Shown piece after piece: positions 18,764-27,168 of a stretch of DNA of 64,000 nucleotides. The notes under the pieces were generated by a model. That model saw only the letters and a program-made list of their open reading frames with translations. It did not search any database and was not told where the DNA came from. This DNA comes from an uncultured Caryophanales bacterium (GTDB taxonomy: Bacteria > Bacillota_I > Bacilli_A > RFN20 > CAG-826): the NCBI GenBank assembly GCA_905197045.1, contig CAJJXG010000006.1, positions 9,720-73,719 on the forward strand. Direction: 5' to 3'. How positions within the stretch are numbered: position 1 is the stretch's first letter; every line of letters starts with the position of its first letter. Made by a program: the position numbers and the translations under genes.

Positions 18764-20278
18764 CTATTTTTTTGCACGATGATATTTAATTATTAAATTT
18801 TTTAGTGATTGTTCAATCTCTTTACTTAAATCGTGCCATAAAAAACGGTATGTCCAGTTCTCTTCGTTCACTGTTCCAGGCTCATTCATTCTAGACTCTT
18901 TCCCTTGAAACAAAATATCTTGCATCGTTAAAGTAACATGATCAGCTTTACTAGCAAAAGCAAGTTCAAAAAGGAATCTAGTTTTTTCAAATAAAGACAT
19001 ACCTTCCTTTAATTCAACGCCCATTTTTTTGGCTTCTTCAACAATTCTTTTTTCACCTAATTTTCTTTCTTCATCAGTTAAAACATCAAGCAAACCTTTA
19101 ATAGGCAAATTATCATGATTGCCCAAATAAAGATAAGTATTTTCATTAATATTTGAAGGCAAAAAAGAATCTGAATAAAATTTTGTAGCAAAAAAATTGC
19201 CACAAACAACGCTTAAACTAGGTAGTCCTGTTTTTTCAACGAAATTAGAAACATCTTTAGAATAAGTACCTAAATTGTTAGCAATTAATGGATATTCCTT
19301 TTTTATATCGTTAACAAATTCGAGTCCAGGTCCATTAAGATAAATCCCTTTTCTACCATTTTTGCTTCTAAAGTTAACGGCATATATCTGATAAAAACCT
19401 CTAAAATGATTTAATTTTATGCGATCATAGAAACCTTTTGCTACATTAAGACGATATCTCCACCATTTATAATTACTCATCTTCATATAATCCCAATCGT
19501 ATAGAGGATAACCCCGTTTTTGGCCTTCTTTTCTAAAATTATCAGGCGGGAATCCTACAACATATGTTGGCATATTTCTTTTATCGATAATAAAAAGTTC
19601 TGGTGACATGTACATCGTGTCAGAGTCATAGCTTAAAAAGTGTGGCACTTCTCCGACAATATCAATACCTTTTTTCTTAGCGTAGTTATGCAGTTTATTC
19701 CATTGTTTTACAAACAAAAAAGATAAAAATAAATAGTAATCAATTTCACTAGAATATTTTTTCTGATATTCTTCGCGAATTTCGCTTCCAAAATATCGAT
19801 CCTCAAGTCTAAAATCAAACCAACTCTTGTCTTGATTTTTCGACTTAATAGTCTCATAAAGGGCATATTGGTATCGAAATGGATTATTTTTGAATTCAAT
19901 AAAATCAGGATTTGTTTTGTCAAATCGTTTAAAAGCTTGTTTTAGAATTTGCGTCTTGCTTTCTTTAAGTTTTATATAATCAATTTTTCTAGGATTTTGT
20001 CCAAAATCAATTCCAGTAAAGTCTCGGCTCGTCAATAAACCATCCTTTATTAACTCTTCAAAATCAATGAAAAGATAGTTCAGACTATAAGCACTAGGAA
20101 TGTCGTAAGGTGAATTACCTTTACCAACATCTTCAATTGGCAATATTTCCCAATATGAAAAACCACATTCACTTAAAAAATCAATGAATTTATAGGCATT
20201 TTCACCAAGCGTACCTATTCCATATTTACCTGGCAAAGATGAAATATGTAATAAAACACCACATTCTTTTTTTCTCAT
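18764..20278 (-). CDS. MalQ paralogue lacking two catalytic acids (probable pseudoenzyme)
   Basis: 504-residue full-length GH77 protein, clearly homologous to the active MalQ encoded next to it (shared FSYWEILPI, GNSPYDIPSAYSLNY, GYPLYDWDYMK, HFRGF). The catalytic nucleophile Asp is Asn290 in KLNHFRGF, and the acid/base Glu is Asn334 in IANNLG, where the active enzyme has AEDLG. Only the third acid remains (Asp389 in GNHDN). The ORF is intact with no frameshift, so it is not a simple decayed gene. It may bind glucan or regulate the active enzyme. No clear ribosome site precedes the ATG. It is divergent from a GH13 gene. Confidence 0.85.
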   Translation of the reverse strand: MRKKECGVLLHISSLPGKYGIGTLGENAYKFIDFLSECGFSYWEILPIEDVGKGNSPYDIPSAYSLNYLFIDFEELIKDGLLTSRDFTGIDFGQNPRKIDYIKLKESKTQILKQAFKRFDKTNPDFIEFKNNPFRYQYALYETIKSKNQDKSWFDFRLEDRYFGSEIREEYQKKYSSEIDYYLFLSFLFVKQWNKLHNYAKKKGIDIVGEVPHFLSYDSDTMYMSPELFIIDKRNMPTYVVGFPPDNFRKEGQKRGYPLYDWDYMKMSNYKWWRYRLNVAKGFYDRIKLNHFRGFYQIYAVNFRSKNGRKGIYLNGPGLEFVNDIKKEYPLIANNLGTYSKDVSNFVEKTGLPSLSVVCGNFFATKFYSDSFLPSNINENTYLYLGNHDNLPIKGLLDVLTDEERKLGEKRIVEEAKKMGVELKEGMSLFEKTRFLFELAFASKADHVTLTMQDILFQGKESRMNEPGTVNEENWTYRFLWHDLSKEIEQSLKNLIIKYHRAKK

Positions 20279-20435
20279 AGCAAAATTATTTTAACTTTTA
20301 ATTTGAATTATTGAAAGTAGATAAGGCAGATTTAAAGCTTTTTTCGTTTTAGACTACAATAGCTTAAACAAAATAATTAATTGAGGTTTAGATTTTAATT
20401 TGCTTTTGATTTTTTTCTTCACTACTATATTAAGT

Positions 20436-21725
20436 ATGAAAAAATATTTAAAAAACCAAATTATATATCAGGTATACGTTAGAAATTTTACAAAAGAAGG
20501 CACATTTAAAGGGTTATTAAATAAAATTGACTATATTAAATCTTTAAATGTCGACATCGTTTATTTACTTCCAATTTCTCCAATTGGGCAATTAAATAGA
20601 AAAGGAACGCTTGGTTCGCCATATTCGATTAAGGATTATACAAAAATTAATGAAGAATTAGGGAATGAAGAAGACTTTAAAAATGTTATTGCGTCTTGTC
20701 ACAAGAGAAACATGAAAGTAATGATTGATATTGTTTATAATCACACATCAAGAGATTCATGGATTAAAGAAAATCATCCTGAATGGATGTTTCACGATAA
20801 AAAAGGCAATATTTCAAACAAAGTTGAAGATTGGTCTGATGTTTATGATTTAGATTATAACAACAAAGATTTAATTGACTATTTAGTTAAAGTTATCGAA
20901 TACTACTCGTCTTTAGGCGTTGATGGGTATCGTTTTGATGTCGCAAGTTTAATTGATAAAGAATTTTTTATTGCGTTAAAGAAAATGTTGAACGAAAAAT
21001 ATCCAGAAACAATTCTTCTTGCTGAGAGTGTTCACCCTGGATTTGTCGATTCTTTAAGAGCACAAAACTACAATTGTTTAAGTGATGGTGAACTTATTGA
21101 GTATGCTTTCGATTTACTCTACCCATATAATTCTTACGAAAATTTAAGAAATTATTTAGATATTAAAGATGAAAGATGGCTTGATTATTATAAATATTCC
21201 TTACTTCTTGAAGACAGCATGACTCCAAATACTTCTTTAAGAATTAGAGGTTTAGAAAATCATGATCAAAGAAGACTTTATCAATTCAGTCATGATTTCA
21301 CTTTATTAAGAAATCTTGCTGCCTTAGCTCCTTATATGAAAGGACCAATGTTTATTTATAATGGTTTAGAAACCAAAGCTGACCATTTAGAAAGCTTGTT
21401 CGATAAAGATGATATGAGTTGGGAAATCGATCAAGACTGGTTTGACTTTATTAAAAAGTTAATATCTTATAAAAAGGATGAAAAGAATCTTGATTTGAAC
21501 ACCACCGCTCCTCTTTTAACAAAAGGCGCCAATTTAGCTTTTAAAAACACTTATAAAGATGGAACTTTCACTTATGGCTTATTTTCACTAAGCGGTAAAG
21601 ACGAGTTAATTGAAGATTCTGGATTAATTGATGGTGAATATACCGACTATTTAACAGGTAAAACTTACACCATAAATAACCACTCAATTAGTGTTAAGGA
21701 ACCACTTTTCTTGTTTAAAAAATAA
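20436..21725 (+). CDS. Cytoplasmic alpha-amylase family glycosidase (GH13)
   Basis: A GH13 enzyme of about 429 residues without signal peptide. Catalytic motifs are present: DIVYNHTS, DGYRFDVAS (nucleophile), LLAESVHPG (acid/base) and LENHDQRR. It starts IIYQVYVRNFTKEGTFKG, typical of oligosaccharide-acting GH13 enzymes, and lacks a large C-terminal domain. I chose ATG 20436. The frame stays open back to a TTG at 20400, 15 bases after a GAGG, but that would add a hydrophobic stretch not expected in the family. It stands divergent from the defective MalQ paralogue and probably hydrolyses imported maltodextrins. Confidence 0.85.
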   Translation: MKKYLKNQIIYQVYVRNFTKEGTFKGLLNKIDYIKSLNVDIVYLLPISPIGQLNRKGTLGSPYSIKDYTKINEELGNEEDFKNVIASCHKRNMKVMIDIVYNHTSRDSWIKENHPEWMFHDKKGNISNKVEDWSDVYDLDYNNKDLIDYLVKVIEYYSSLGVDGYRFDVASLIDKEFFIALKKMLNEKYPETILLAESVHPGFVDSLRAQNYNCLSDGELIEYAFDLLYPYNSYENLRNYLDIKDERWLDYYKYSLLLEDSMTPNTSLRIRGLENHDQRRLYQFSHDFTLLRNLAALAPYMKGPMFIYNGLETKADHLESLFDKDDMSWEIDQDWFDFIKKLISYKKDEKNLDLNTTAPLLTKGANLAFKNTYKDGTFTYGLFSLSGKDELIEDSGLIDGEYTDYLTGKTYTINNHSISVKEPLFLFKK

Positions 21726-21727
21726 TT

Positions 21728-22156
21728 ATGCGCTTAAAAATCTTTAGAATTTCTTGTCTAATACTTTATGTTATTTCTTTATTAGTATCGATTGGTCTAT
21801 TTGTTCTATCGATTATCTTTACAACAAGTACTGATTTTTATTTAACGCCAATTGCTTGTGGGGCTAGTTGTGTTATTTCTTTGCTTCTTCTTATAATGAG
21901 TATTAAAAATTTTAATAAGAATACTTGTGCGCTTGTAGATTTAGCATATGAAAAAAACATGTCAATCAATAAGGCTGCTTTTATCGGATCAATTGTTGTT
22001 TTTAGTTTCGGAATTATTTCTTTAATAGGCGGAATCTTGCTAATTGTATTATTAAGTTATTTTACTTTAGGTTTAGCTTTACTTGCTTTAGCAAATTTCA
22101 TCATTATTAACTTGATTCTTTATTACATTTATATGTATGTTGAAATTCATTATTAA
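21728..22156 (+). CDS. Small polytopic membrane protein, unknown
   Basis: 142-residue protein with about four hydrophobic helices (roughly 8-30, 36-58, 78-105, 108-138) and short hydrophilic links. No conserved motif is recognised. It starts two bases after the stop of the GH13 gene and shares its terminator, so it is co-transcribed with it; a role linked to glucan use is only a guess. Confidence 0.6.
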   Translation: MRLKIFRISCLILYVISLLVSIGLFVLSIIFTTSTDFYLTPIACGASCVISLLLLIMSIKNFNKNTCALVDLAYEKNMSINKAAFIGSIVVFSFGIISLIGGILLIVLLSYFTLGLALLALANFIIINLILYYIYMYVEIHY

Positions 22157-22178
22157 TGAGTTTACATCTATAAAAATT

Positions 22179-22211
22179 GAGCGGTTAAAAACCGCTCTTT
22201 TATTTTTTTAC
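22179..22211 (+). terminator. Terminator after the GH13/membrane protein pair
   Basis: Stem GAGCGGT/ACCGCTC (7 bp) with a five-base loop and then TTTTATTTTTTT. It may also act on transcripts arriving from the opposite strand, less strongly. Confidence 0.8.
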
Positions 22212-22242
22212 CTTAGATTTGCAGGGTTTTTGGCTAAAAAGC

Positions 22243-22818
22243 TTAGTTTATGTATTTAATAATTTTTGCTGGATTACCTGCAACAATAGCATTATCTGGT
22301 ACATCTTTTGTAACCACACTTCCTGCTCCAATAATTGCATTTTCTCCTATTGTTACACCTGGTAAAATAACACTTTTTGAGCCAATCCAAGCGTAATCTT
22401 TAATAACGATTTTTTTAGGAATTAAATCATATCTTTCTTCTTTTTTAAATCCATGATTTAAAGAAGCAAAAATACATTCGTGTCCAATATTTACATAATT
22501 ACCAATTTCAATTCCGCCTTGATCTTGAAAAGCACATCCTGCGTTTATAAAAACATGTTTCCCTATTCTTAAGTTTTTTCCAAAATCAATATAAATTGGT
22601 GGAAATAAAGAAAAGTTATCATCTAAGTTTTTCCCAGTAATTTCTTCCATTAATTTTATTAATTCTTTTTCATCGTGATATTTAGTATTGATTTCAAAAG
22701 TTAACTTACGTGTCTCACCACTAATTTTATGCATTAACTCTTTATATTCATTACCTTGTTTTAAAGTTTTTCCTTCATTTAAATAGTTTAATAAATCATT
22801 TAAAGATACTTCTTTCAT
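22243..22818 (-). CDS. Maltose/galactoside O-acetyltransferase-like hexapeptide protein
   Basis: 191-residue left-handed beta-helix acetyltransferase of the Maa/LacA/NodL group. An N-terminal helix pair ([20 protein letters not shown]) is followed by hexapeptide repeats ([33 protein letters not shown]) and the C-terminal [16 protein letters not shown] signature. The catalytic His is in SLNHGF. The ATG at 22818 is preferred over an upstream in-frame TTG; AAGGA precedes it. It is one base after the DUF1848 stop, so they form a pair. It transfers acetyl from acetyl-CoA to a sugar. Confidence 0.85.
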   Translation of the reverse strand: MKEVSLNDLLNYLNEGKTLKQGNEYKELMHKISGETRKLTFEINTKYHDEKELIKLMEEITGKNLDDNFSLFPPIYIDFGKNLRIGKHVFINAGCAFQDQGGIEIGNYVNIGHECIFASLNHGFKKEERYDLIPKKIVIKDYAWIGSKSVILPGVTIGENAIIGAGSVVTKDVPDNAIVAGNPAKIIKYIN

Positions 22819-22819
22819 C

Positions 22820-23743
22820 TTAATCAATCCTTTCTTTTATTACATCATCCGCCATTAATCTACCAATTAATAAGGATGAATCATCACTATGTTTTAAATA
22901 GTTATTTTTAACTTCTTCTTCATTAAAGTTTGCATAGCAATAGCGACAAAGCGACTTACAAGAATTATATGCTCCAATATCAACAGTTTGGACACAATTA
23001 CAATTTTCATTATCTCGATGAGTTCTTCTTTTAAATTTAACAGTTTTATTAAGCTCATTCATTAAAGAAGAAGCAAATTCTTTTGTTAAACAACTTCCTT
23101 TAATAAAACCATATTGTGTTAGATTTTCTTTTTCTCCACAAGTAAAAATTTTAAGGTTATTTTCACTAGCAATCTTAAAAAATTCTTCTCCTATTAATTT
23201 ATAATCTTCTTCTTTAAATTTCTCTAAATGTAGATATTTATCGTTATTATTTAAAACGTTTTTATATAAATCAATAAATGAAATCACCACATTATCAGCG
23301 CTTCCACTTATTTCACTTGCTAACTTTTTAAAAGCTTTTATGTGATAAGAGATAGTGTATTCCTTACTTTTTAAAATTGGATCAAAGCGAATAAAAATAC
23401 GTTCCTTTCCATAGCGCTTTCCTAAATAACGAACTGCTTTAATTATTTCTTTTTTATCTTTAGCAATTTTAGGTTCAATATCTTCCTTATATGGTGTTAT
23501 TGTAATATGAAAAATCAAAGGAACATTTTTTAAAAGTGAATCTAATTCATCAAGATATGGTAAAAATGGTATTGGATTTTTAGTACAAAACATAATAATA
23601 TCGACCATATCAAAATAAATTCGTGATACAAGTTTTGGATTATAAGGATTTCTTGTATCAACATAGCCTTCTTTTACTCGATTTATAAACCATTTTGGAT
23701 AGTAGGTTAAAATATCACTTCTTCCGCTTACAAATAAAACCAT
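22820..23743 (-). CDS. DUF1848 family protein (cysteine-rich, SplB-like)
   Basis: 307-residue cytosolic protein. The N-terminal [14 protein letters not shown], the [14 protein letters not shown] segment and FIRFDPIL motif match DUF1848, a family often compared to radical-SAM spore photoproduct lyase folds. A C-terminal cysteine cluster (CKSLCRYC, and CNC before it) could hold an iron-sulfur cluster. The reaction is unknown. It precedes the acetyltransferase gene in the same operon. Confidence 0.75.
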   Translation of the reverse strand: MVLFVSGRSDILTYYPKWFINRVKEGYVDTRNPYNPKLVSRIYFDMVDIIMFCTKNPIPFLPYLDELDSLLKNVPLIFHITITPYKEDIEPKIAKDKKEIIKAVRYLGKRYGKERIFIRFDPILKSKEYTISYHIKAFKKLASEISGSADNVVISFIDLYKNVLNNNDKYLHLEKFKEEDYKLIGEEFFKIASENNLKIFTCGEKENLTQYGFIKGSCLTKEFASSLMNELNKTVKFKRRTHRDNENCNCVQTVDIGAYNSCKSLCRYCYANFNEEEVKNNYLKHSDDSSLLIGRLMADDVIKERID

Positions 23744-23799
23744 AATTTGTATTTTATAAGTTTCTCTAGTGTTGATAAAGAATTAAGCGCAATCTGATT

Positions 23800-23975
23800 G
23801 CATATTTTTATAGCGACTTTTTGAATGATTTGCATTTTTTTCAAGCGAGTTTTTAAGAACTTTGCATATTTTTATAGCGACTTTTTAAGTTATTTGCATA
23901 TTTTTATAGCGACTTTTTGAATGATTTGCATTTTTTTCAAGCGAGTTTTTAAGACTTTTACATATTTTTGTAGTG
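23800..23975. repeat. Five and a half tandem 32-bp repeats
   Basis: Exact 32-bp period: units start at 23800, 23832, 23864, 23896, 23928, and a partial unit at 23960. Two variants occur in the order A-B-A'-A-B-A'': A begins GCATATTTTTATAGCGA, B begins GCATTTTTTTCAAGCGAG. Every unit has [AC]-rich AGCGA flanked by T-runs. There are no spacers, so this is a minisatellite and not CRISPR. It marks the left edge of the accessory island. Confidence 0.85.
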
Positions 23976-24161
23976 CAAAATGAGGATTCTAAGAATTATA
24001 CTGTTGAAGCATGTCTGAAAACATTAAGTAGAATTGAGGCAACAAGGAATCCTTCAACCAATGAATACAACGTATTGTATGAATTAACTAAACACCAAAA
24101 AGAGATATTAAATTGCCTTGGATTAACTCAAAAAATAGTTAATAAAACATATAAATACTGA
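23973..24161 (+). pseudogene. Possible C-terminal remnant of a DDE transposase
   Basis: A 62-codon fragment starting at GTG directly after the tandem repeats. The tail YELTKHQKEILNCLGL resembles the C-terminal tails of some IS4/IS1634-type transposases (pattern LTxxQKEILxxLG, from memory). It has no ribosome site and no catalytic DDE region, so if real it is a truncated relic. Inverted AGCCACGAT (24212-24220) and ATCGTGGCT (24331-24339) lie just downstream. Alternative: a chance ORF. Confidence 0.3.
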
Positions 24162-24420
24162 TTTAGTTATCAAAATCCTAAAAGTTTAGGACATAAATAA
24201 CCTCACTTTTTAGCCACGATACCACGATAAATTTTAAAGTATCTAAAAATGTTGTTAACTGTTTCGGATATAAAAAATACGATGGTTATCGCATGTTTGC
24301 CTGTACGTATTTTCAAGGCTCTAAGGATTAATCGTGGCTTTTTCTAAACAAGGGACTGACATTCCCCCAAAAGTATTATAAATTAATATGAGATACGTCA
24401 AAACAAGGGAGGTAAGACCT
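24162..24420. other. Left junction of the GC-rich island
   Basis: Contains an inverted 9-mer (AGCCACGAT at 24212-24220, ATCGTGGCT at 24331-24339), a second dyad AAAATACG/CGTATTTT (about 24275-24282 with 24306-24313) and one GATGGTTATCGCAT motif (24281-24294). Base composition changes to GC-rich from about 24405. Confidence 0.4.
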
Positions 24421-25449
24421 ATGAATCCGTATTTTATCATCAGCAATGCAAAGACCTTTGCTTTTTCCGCAGAAAATCCCACAGGAACCAGAGCAGGCGG
24501 TTCCAGAGGAGGGGATTGCACCAAGCTTCGTCCAACCGTGACGATTCACGCAGGGGAGACTGTGACACTGGTGGACACCAATGGGCCAGGAATAATCCAG
24601 AGCATCTGGTTTACCGGCTACGTTGGACACAGCTTTGTGCTCCGCATTTACTGGGACAACTGCGAATATCCTTCTGTGGAAGCTCCCATTTCCGCATTTT
24701 TCGGGACAGCATACGATGAGAATTTTGTGGACAGGGATGGAAAATATGCGGTGCTCAATTCTGCAAAGATCCTAGTGGCTCCCGGACGAGGACTGAGCTG
24801 TTACTGGGAGATGCCTTTCAAAAAGCACTGCCGAATCACCATGGAAAACCGCGGTGAAAAGGATCAGGACCTGTACTATATCATCACCGGCTGCCACTGT
24901 GAGGTGCCCGACGAGATCGGGTATTTCCATGCTTCCTACCGTCAGGAGCATCCCGTTCAGAAGGGACGTTCCTACACCATCATCGACGGCATTCAGGGAA
25001 AAGGCCAGTTCGTGGGCGTAACCCTGGCCACCGGAATAAACGGAAACAACACCTGTTGGGTGGAGGGAGAAGCCAGAATGTACATAGACGATGACAAATA
25101 TCCTTCCATTCACTATACAGGCACAGAGGATTATTTCGGCGGCTCCTACGGCTTTGGAAATGATGTTCAAATCAAATCCTATCAGACTTACAGCGGCCTT
25201 TACAGCGGAATGTACGCCATCTACGGTAATAACCGTGAATTTTACAACGGCCAGCAGAGATTTCTGCTATACCGCTTCCACATCGCTGACCCGATTCATT
25301 TTGAGACCAAATTCCGCATGACCCTGGACAATCTGGGATGGACCGGGCCACGATACGATGACTATACTTCCTGCGCATACTGGTATCAGACGCTGCCATC
25401 CGCACCACTGAAACCACTGCCGTCTGACAAAGAGATGATTATGAAGTGA
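24421..25449 (+). CDS. GH172 (DUF2961) glycoside hydrolase/fructosyl- or arabinofuranosyl-type enzyme
   Basis: 342-residue protein of the DUF2961 family, now CAZy GH172 (alpha-fructofuranosyl and D-arabinofuranosyl enzymes). Typical segments are GPGIIQSIWFTGY, VEGEARMYIDDDKYP and YTGTEDYFGGSY. The first Glu of VEGE and the Glu of GTED are 21 apart, like the two catalytic Glu residues reported for the family (from memory). No signal peptide is present, so it is cytoplasmic. GGGAGGT before the ATG at 24421 decides the start. Base and codon use (CTG, GGC, ACC) differ sharply from all neighbours, which suggests transfer from a Clostridia-like donor, or a chimeric assembly. Confidence 0.9.
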   Translation: MNPYFIISNAKTFAFSAENPTGTRAGGSRGGDCTKLRPTVTIHAGETVTLVDTNGPGIIQSIWFTGYVGHSFVLRIYWDNCEYPSVEAPISAFFGTAYDENFVDRDGKYAVLNSAKILVAPGRGLSCYWEMPFKKHCRITMENRGEKDQDLYYIITGCHCEVPDEIGYFHASYRQEHPVQKGRSYTIIDGIQGKGQFVGVTLATGINGNNTCWVEGEARMYIDDDKYPSIHYTGTEDYFGGSYGFGNDVQIKSYQTYSGLYSGMYAIYGNNREFYNGQQRFLLYRFHIADPIHFETKFRMTLDNLGWTGPRYDDYTSCAYWYQTLPSAPLKPLPSDKEMIMK

Positions 25450-25488
25450 CCGCCACAGGCGAATGGGTAAAAAACATTACAAAAAATT

Positions 25489-25523
25489 GGGATGTCAAGC
25501 AAAAATACTTGACCCCTTTTTTT
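25489..25523 (+). terminator. Terminator of the GH172 gene
   Basis: Stem GGG..GTCAAG/CTTGAC..CCC followed by seven T. It closes the GC-rich segment about 40 bases after the stop codon. Confidence 0.8.
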
Positions 25524-25579
25524 ATATAATCTTCGTTGGCTGACGGCAGCAGACTGCCTTATTTTTGACCGTAAAGAAA

Positions 25580-26848
25580 TCAAGGTTTTAAGCAGCCTAA
25601 TGGGACTACATAAACGTCATCATCTCTTTTGTAGGCATATTTATTTTTTGTAATAACCATTAAGTATGCTGGCTGCTCAATTAAATCGTCTTTAATCTTT
25701 TTTAAATTACTGGCAGCTTCTTCTATATCGTCATCATCGCCAAGTTTTATTTCTATTAATCCAAATTCACCATCACGATAGACAATAACTGCATCACATT
25801 CTCTACCTAAACTATCACGATAATGGTAAATAGAAGCATCGATAACCGAAGCGTAAATCTTTAAATCTCTAATTGCAAGCGATTCAAAAAGAAATCCAAA
25901 TAATTTCATATCTTTAAATATTGATTGAGGCGTAAGGCCTAAAGAAGCTACAGCAATCGATGAATCAATAAAATATCTGGTATTTTTCGTTCTAATCGCT
26001 GTTTTACTTCTTAAATTTGTATTCCGAGCTAAAACCTCATCAATTACAAACAATCTTTGAAGTGCTGAAAAATACTTTTCAAACGTTTTTACATCAATAT
26101 TTGCGTCATTAATAATTGTAGAATCTGGACACTGAGTACCAATATTTCTTGCATACGAGCGTAATATTTTCTGCGATGTTAAAATATTTTTTCTAATTGC
26201 TAAATCTTTAAAAGTAAATAAATCATCTTGGTATAATATCTCAAAATAATAATAAGCTTGCGCAAGAGCAACTTTTTCGCTTTCTCCTATAGATAATGGC
26301 CGGCCACCTCTACAAATATAAAATGCATAGTCAAAAATATTTTTCTCACAAGCGCCAAAATTAAAATTTCCATTTTTTAAAGAAGAAAGAGAAATTGTTC
26401 CATTACTTTCGCCGCTTTCATAAAGAGAGAGTGTTCTCATCATTTTTCGACAAATTCGACCATTTCCAGTATGTTCGTCTAATCCGTCTGCACTAATACT
26501 TGATGATAATTTATTAGTTACACTTCCTGTTAAAATGTATTCGCCAAATTCACAATTTTTGTCAACTTGAATTTTAATTTCATTCCAAATAAAAGGTATA
26601 AGTTGCCATTCATCAATTAAAATTGGTTTCTCTCCTTGATTTAAAAATAAATCAGGAGCATTTTTAGCAAATTCAATAATTTGAGATCTCGTTTTTAAAG
26701 GCAGAAGTTCTATTATTGTTTTAGCATGTCTTGCACATGTTGTTGTTTTACCACACCATTTTGGGCCAACTACCAATACAGCGCCTTTACTTTCTAAAGC
26801 AAATCGTAAAATTTCATCAAATAATCTTGGAATATAGGTCTTTTTCAT
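25580..26848 (-). CDS. AAA ATPase with DUF4143 domain (COG1373)
   Basis: 422-residue protein. AAA_14 domain at about 1-200 with Walker A GPKWCGKTTT and Walker B PILIDEWQ; then a winged-helix-like linker (RSYARNIGTQCPDSTIINDA) and a C-terminal DUF4143 domain with a PD-(D/E)XK-like core (ECDAVI, then GLIEIKLG). It is a diverged paralogue of 43512-44807, including the final CLKP/CLRP tail. The family is common in gut bacteria and archaea; its biological role is not established. No ribosome site is visible before the ATG. Five 23-bp repeats occupy the upstream region. Confidence 0.85.
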   Translation of the reverse strand: MKKTYIPRLFDEILRFALESKGAVLVVGPKWCGKTTTCARHAKTIIELLPLKTRSQIIEFAKNAPDLFLNQGEKPILIDEWQLIPFIWNEIKIQVDKNCEFGEYILTGSVTNKLSSSISADGLDEHTGNGRICRKMMRTLSLYESGESNGTISLSSLKNGNFNFGACEKNIFDYAFYICRGGRPLSIGESEKVALAQAYYYFEILYQDDLFTFKDLAIRKNILTSQKILRSYARNIGTQCPDSTIINDANIDVKTFEKYFSALQRLFVIDEVLARNTNLRSKTAIRTKNTRYFIDSSIAVASLGLTPQSIFKDMKLFGFLFESLAIRDLKIYASVIDASIYHYRDSLGRECDAVIVYRDGEFGLIEIKLGDDDDIEEAASNLKKIKDDLIEQPAYLMVITKNKYAYKRDDDVYVVPLGCLKP

Positions 26849-27168
26849 ATTGCTAGTTTATCATTTAAAAAAACAATTAACAATAAAAATCCCAAAAATA
26901 TTAGTAAAATAATCCCAAATTTATGAGTAAATTAATCCCATAAATATTATTAAATTAATCCCAGAAATGTTAGTAAAATAATCCCAAAAATATTAGTAAA
27001 AAATCAAAAGTAGTTAGTTCTTAAAGGTAATTCAACAATGATCGTTTTCGATATAAAATTCACTTAGTTAAAATAGTAAAACTAATAGATAGCTATTTAA
27101 ATTAGCCTAATATAGCGCCTAGATTATAATCGTGTTTTACTTAAAAAGCCTGCAAATCAAAAAGTTTT
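26849..27168. other. Intergenic region with repeat array
   Basis: Holds the five 23-bp repeats; the rest (27003-27168) is AT-rich without ORF. It ends in a copy of a dispersed AAAAAGCCTGCAAA motif (about 27143) just beyond the MATE stop codon. Confidence 0.5.
26888..27002. repeat. Five 23-bp direct repeats upstream of the DUF4143 ATPase
   Basis: Units begin AATCCCA at 26888, 26911, 26934, 26957 and 26980, an exact 23-bp period. Consensus: AATCCCAAAAAT followed by ATTAGTAAAAT. They start 40 bp upstream of the ATPase ATG and lie between it and the MATE gene. Period near two helical turns suits a protein binding one DNA face. Confidence 0.9.

Noticed and set aside
18764..20278. Second MalQ as a decayed pseudogene
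   Set aside because: The reading frame is full length with no stop or frameshift and all structural motifs are retained; only catalytic residues differ.
20400..20435. N-terminal extension of the GH13 enzyme from a TTG
   Set aside because: It would add a short hydrophobic stretch unlike related enzymes; the ATG at 20436 gives the family start, although no clear ribosome site is seen there.
23800..23975. Tandem array as a CRISPR
   Set aside because: The units abut with no unique spacers, and no cas gene is present. The same applies to the arrays at 26888 and 44841.
24376..25583. Several open frames on both strands inside the GH172 gene
   Set aside because: They are shadows created by the high GC content of that gene; only the plus-strand frame from 24421 matches a family and has a ribosome site.
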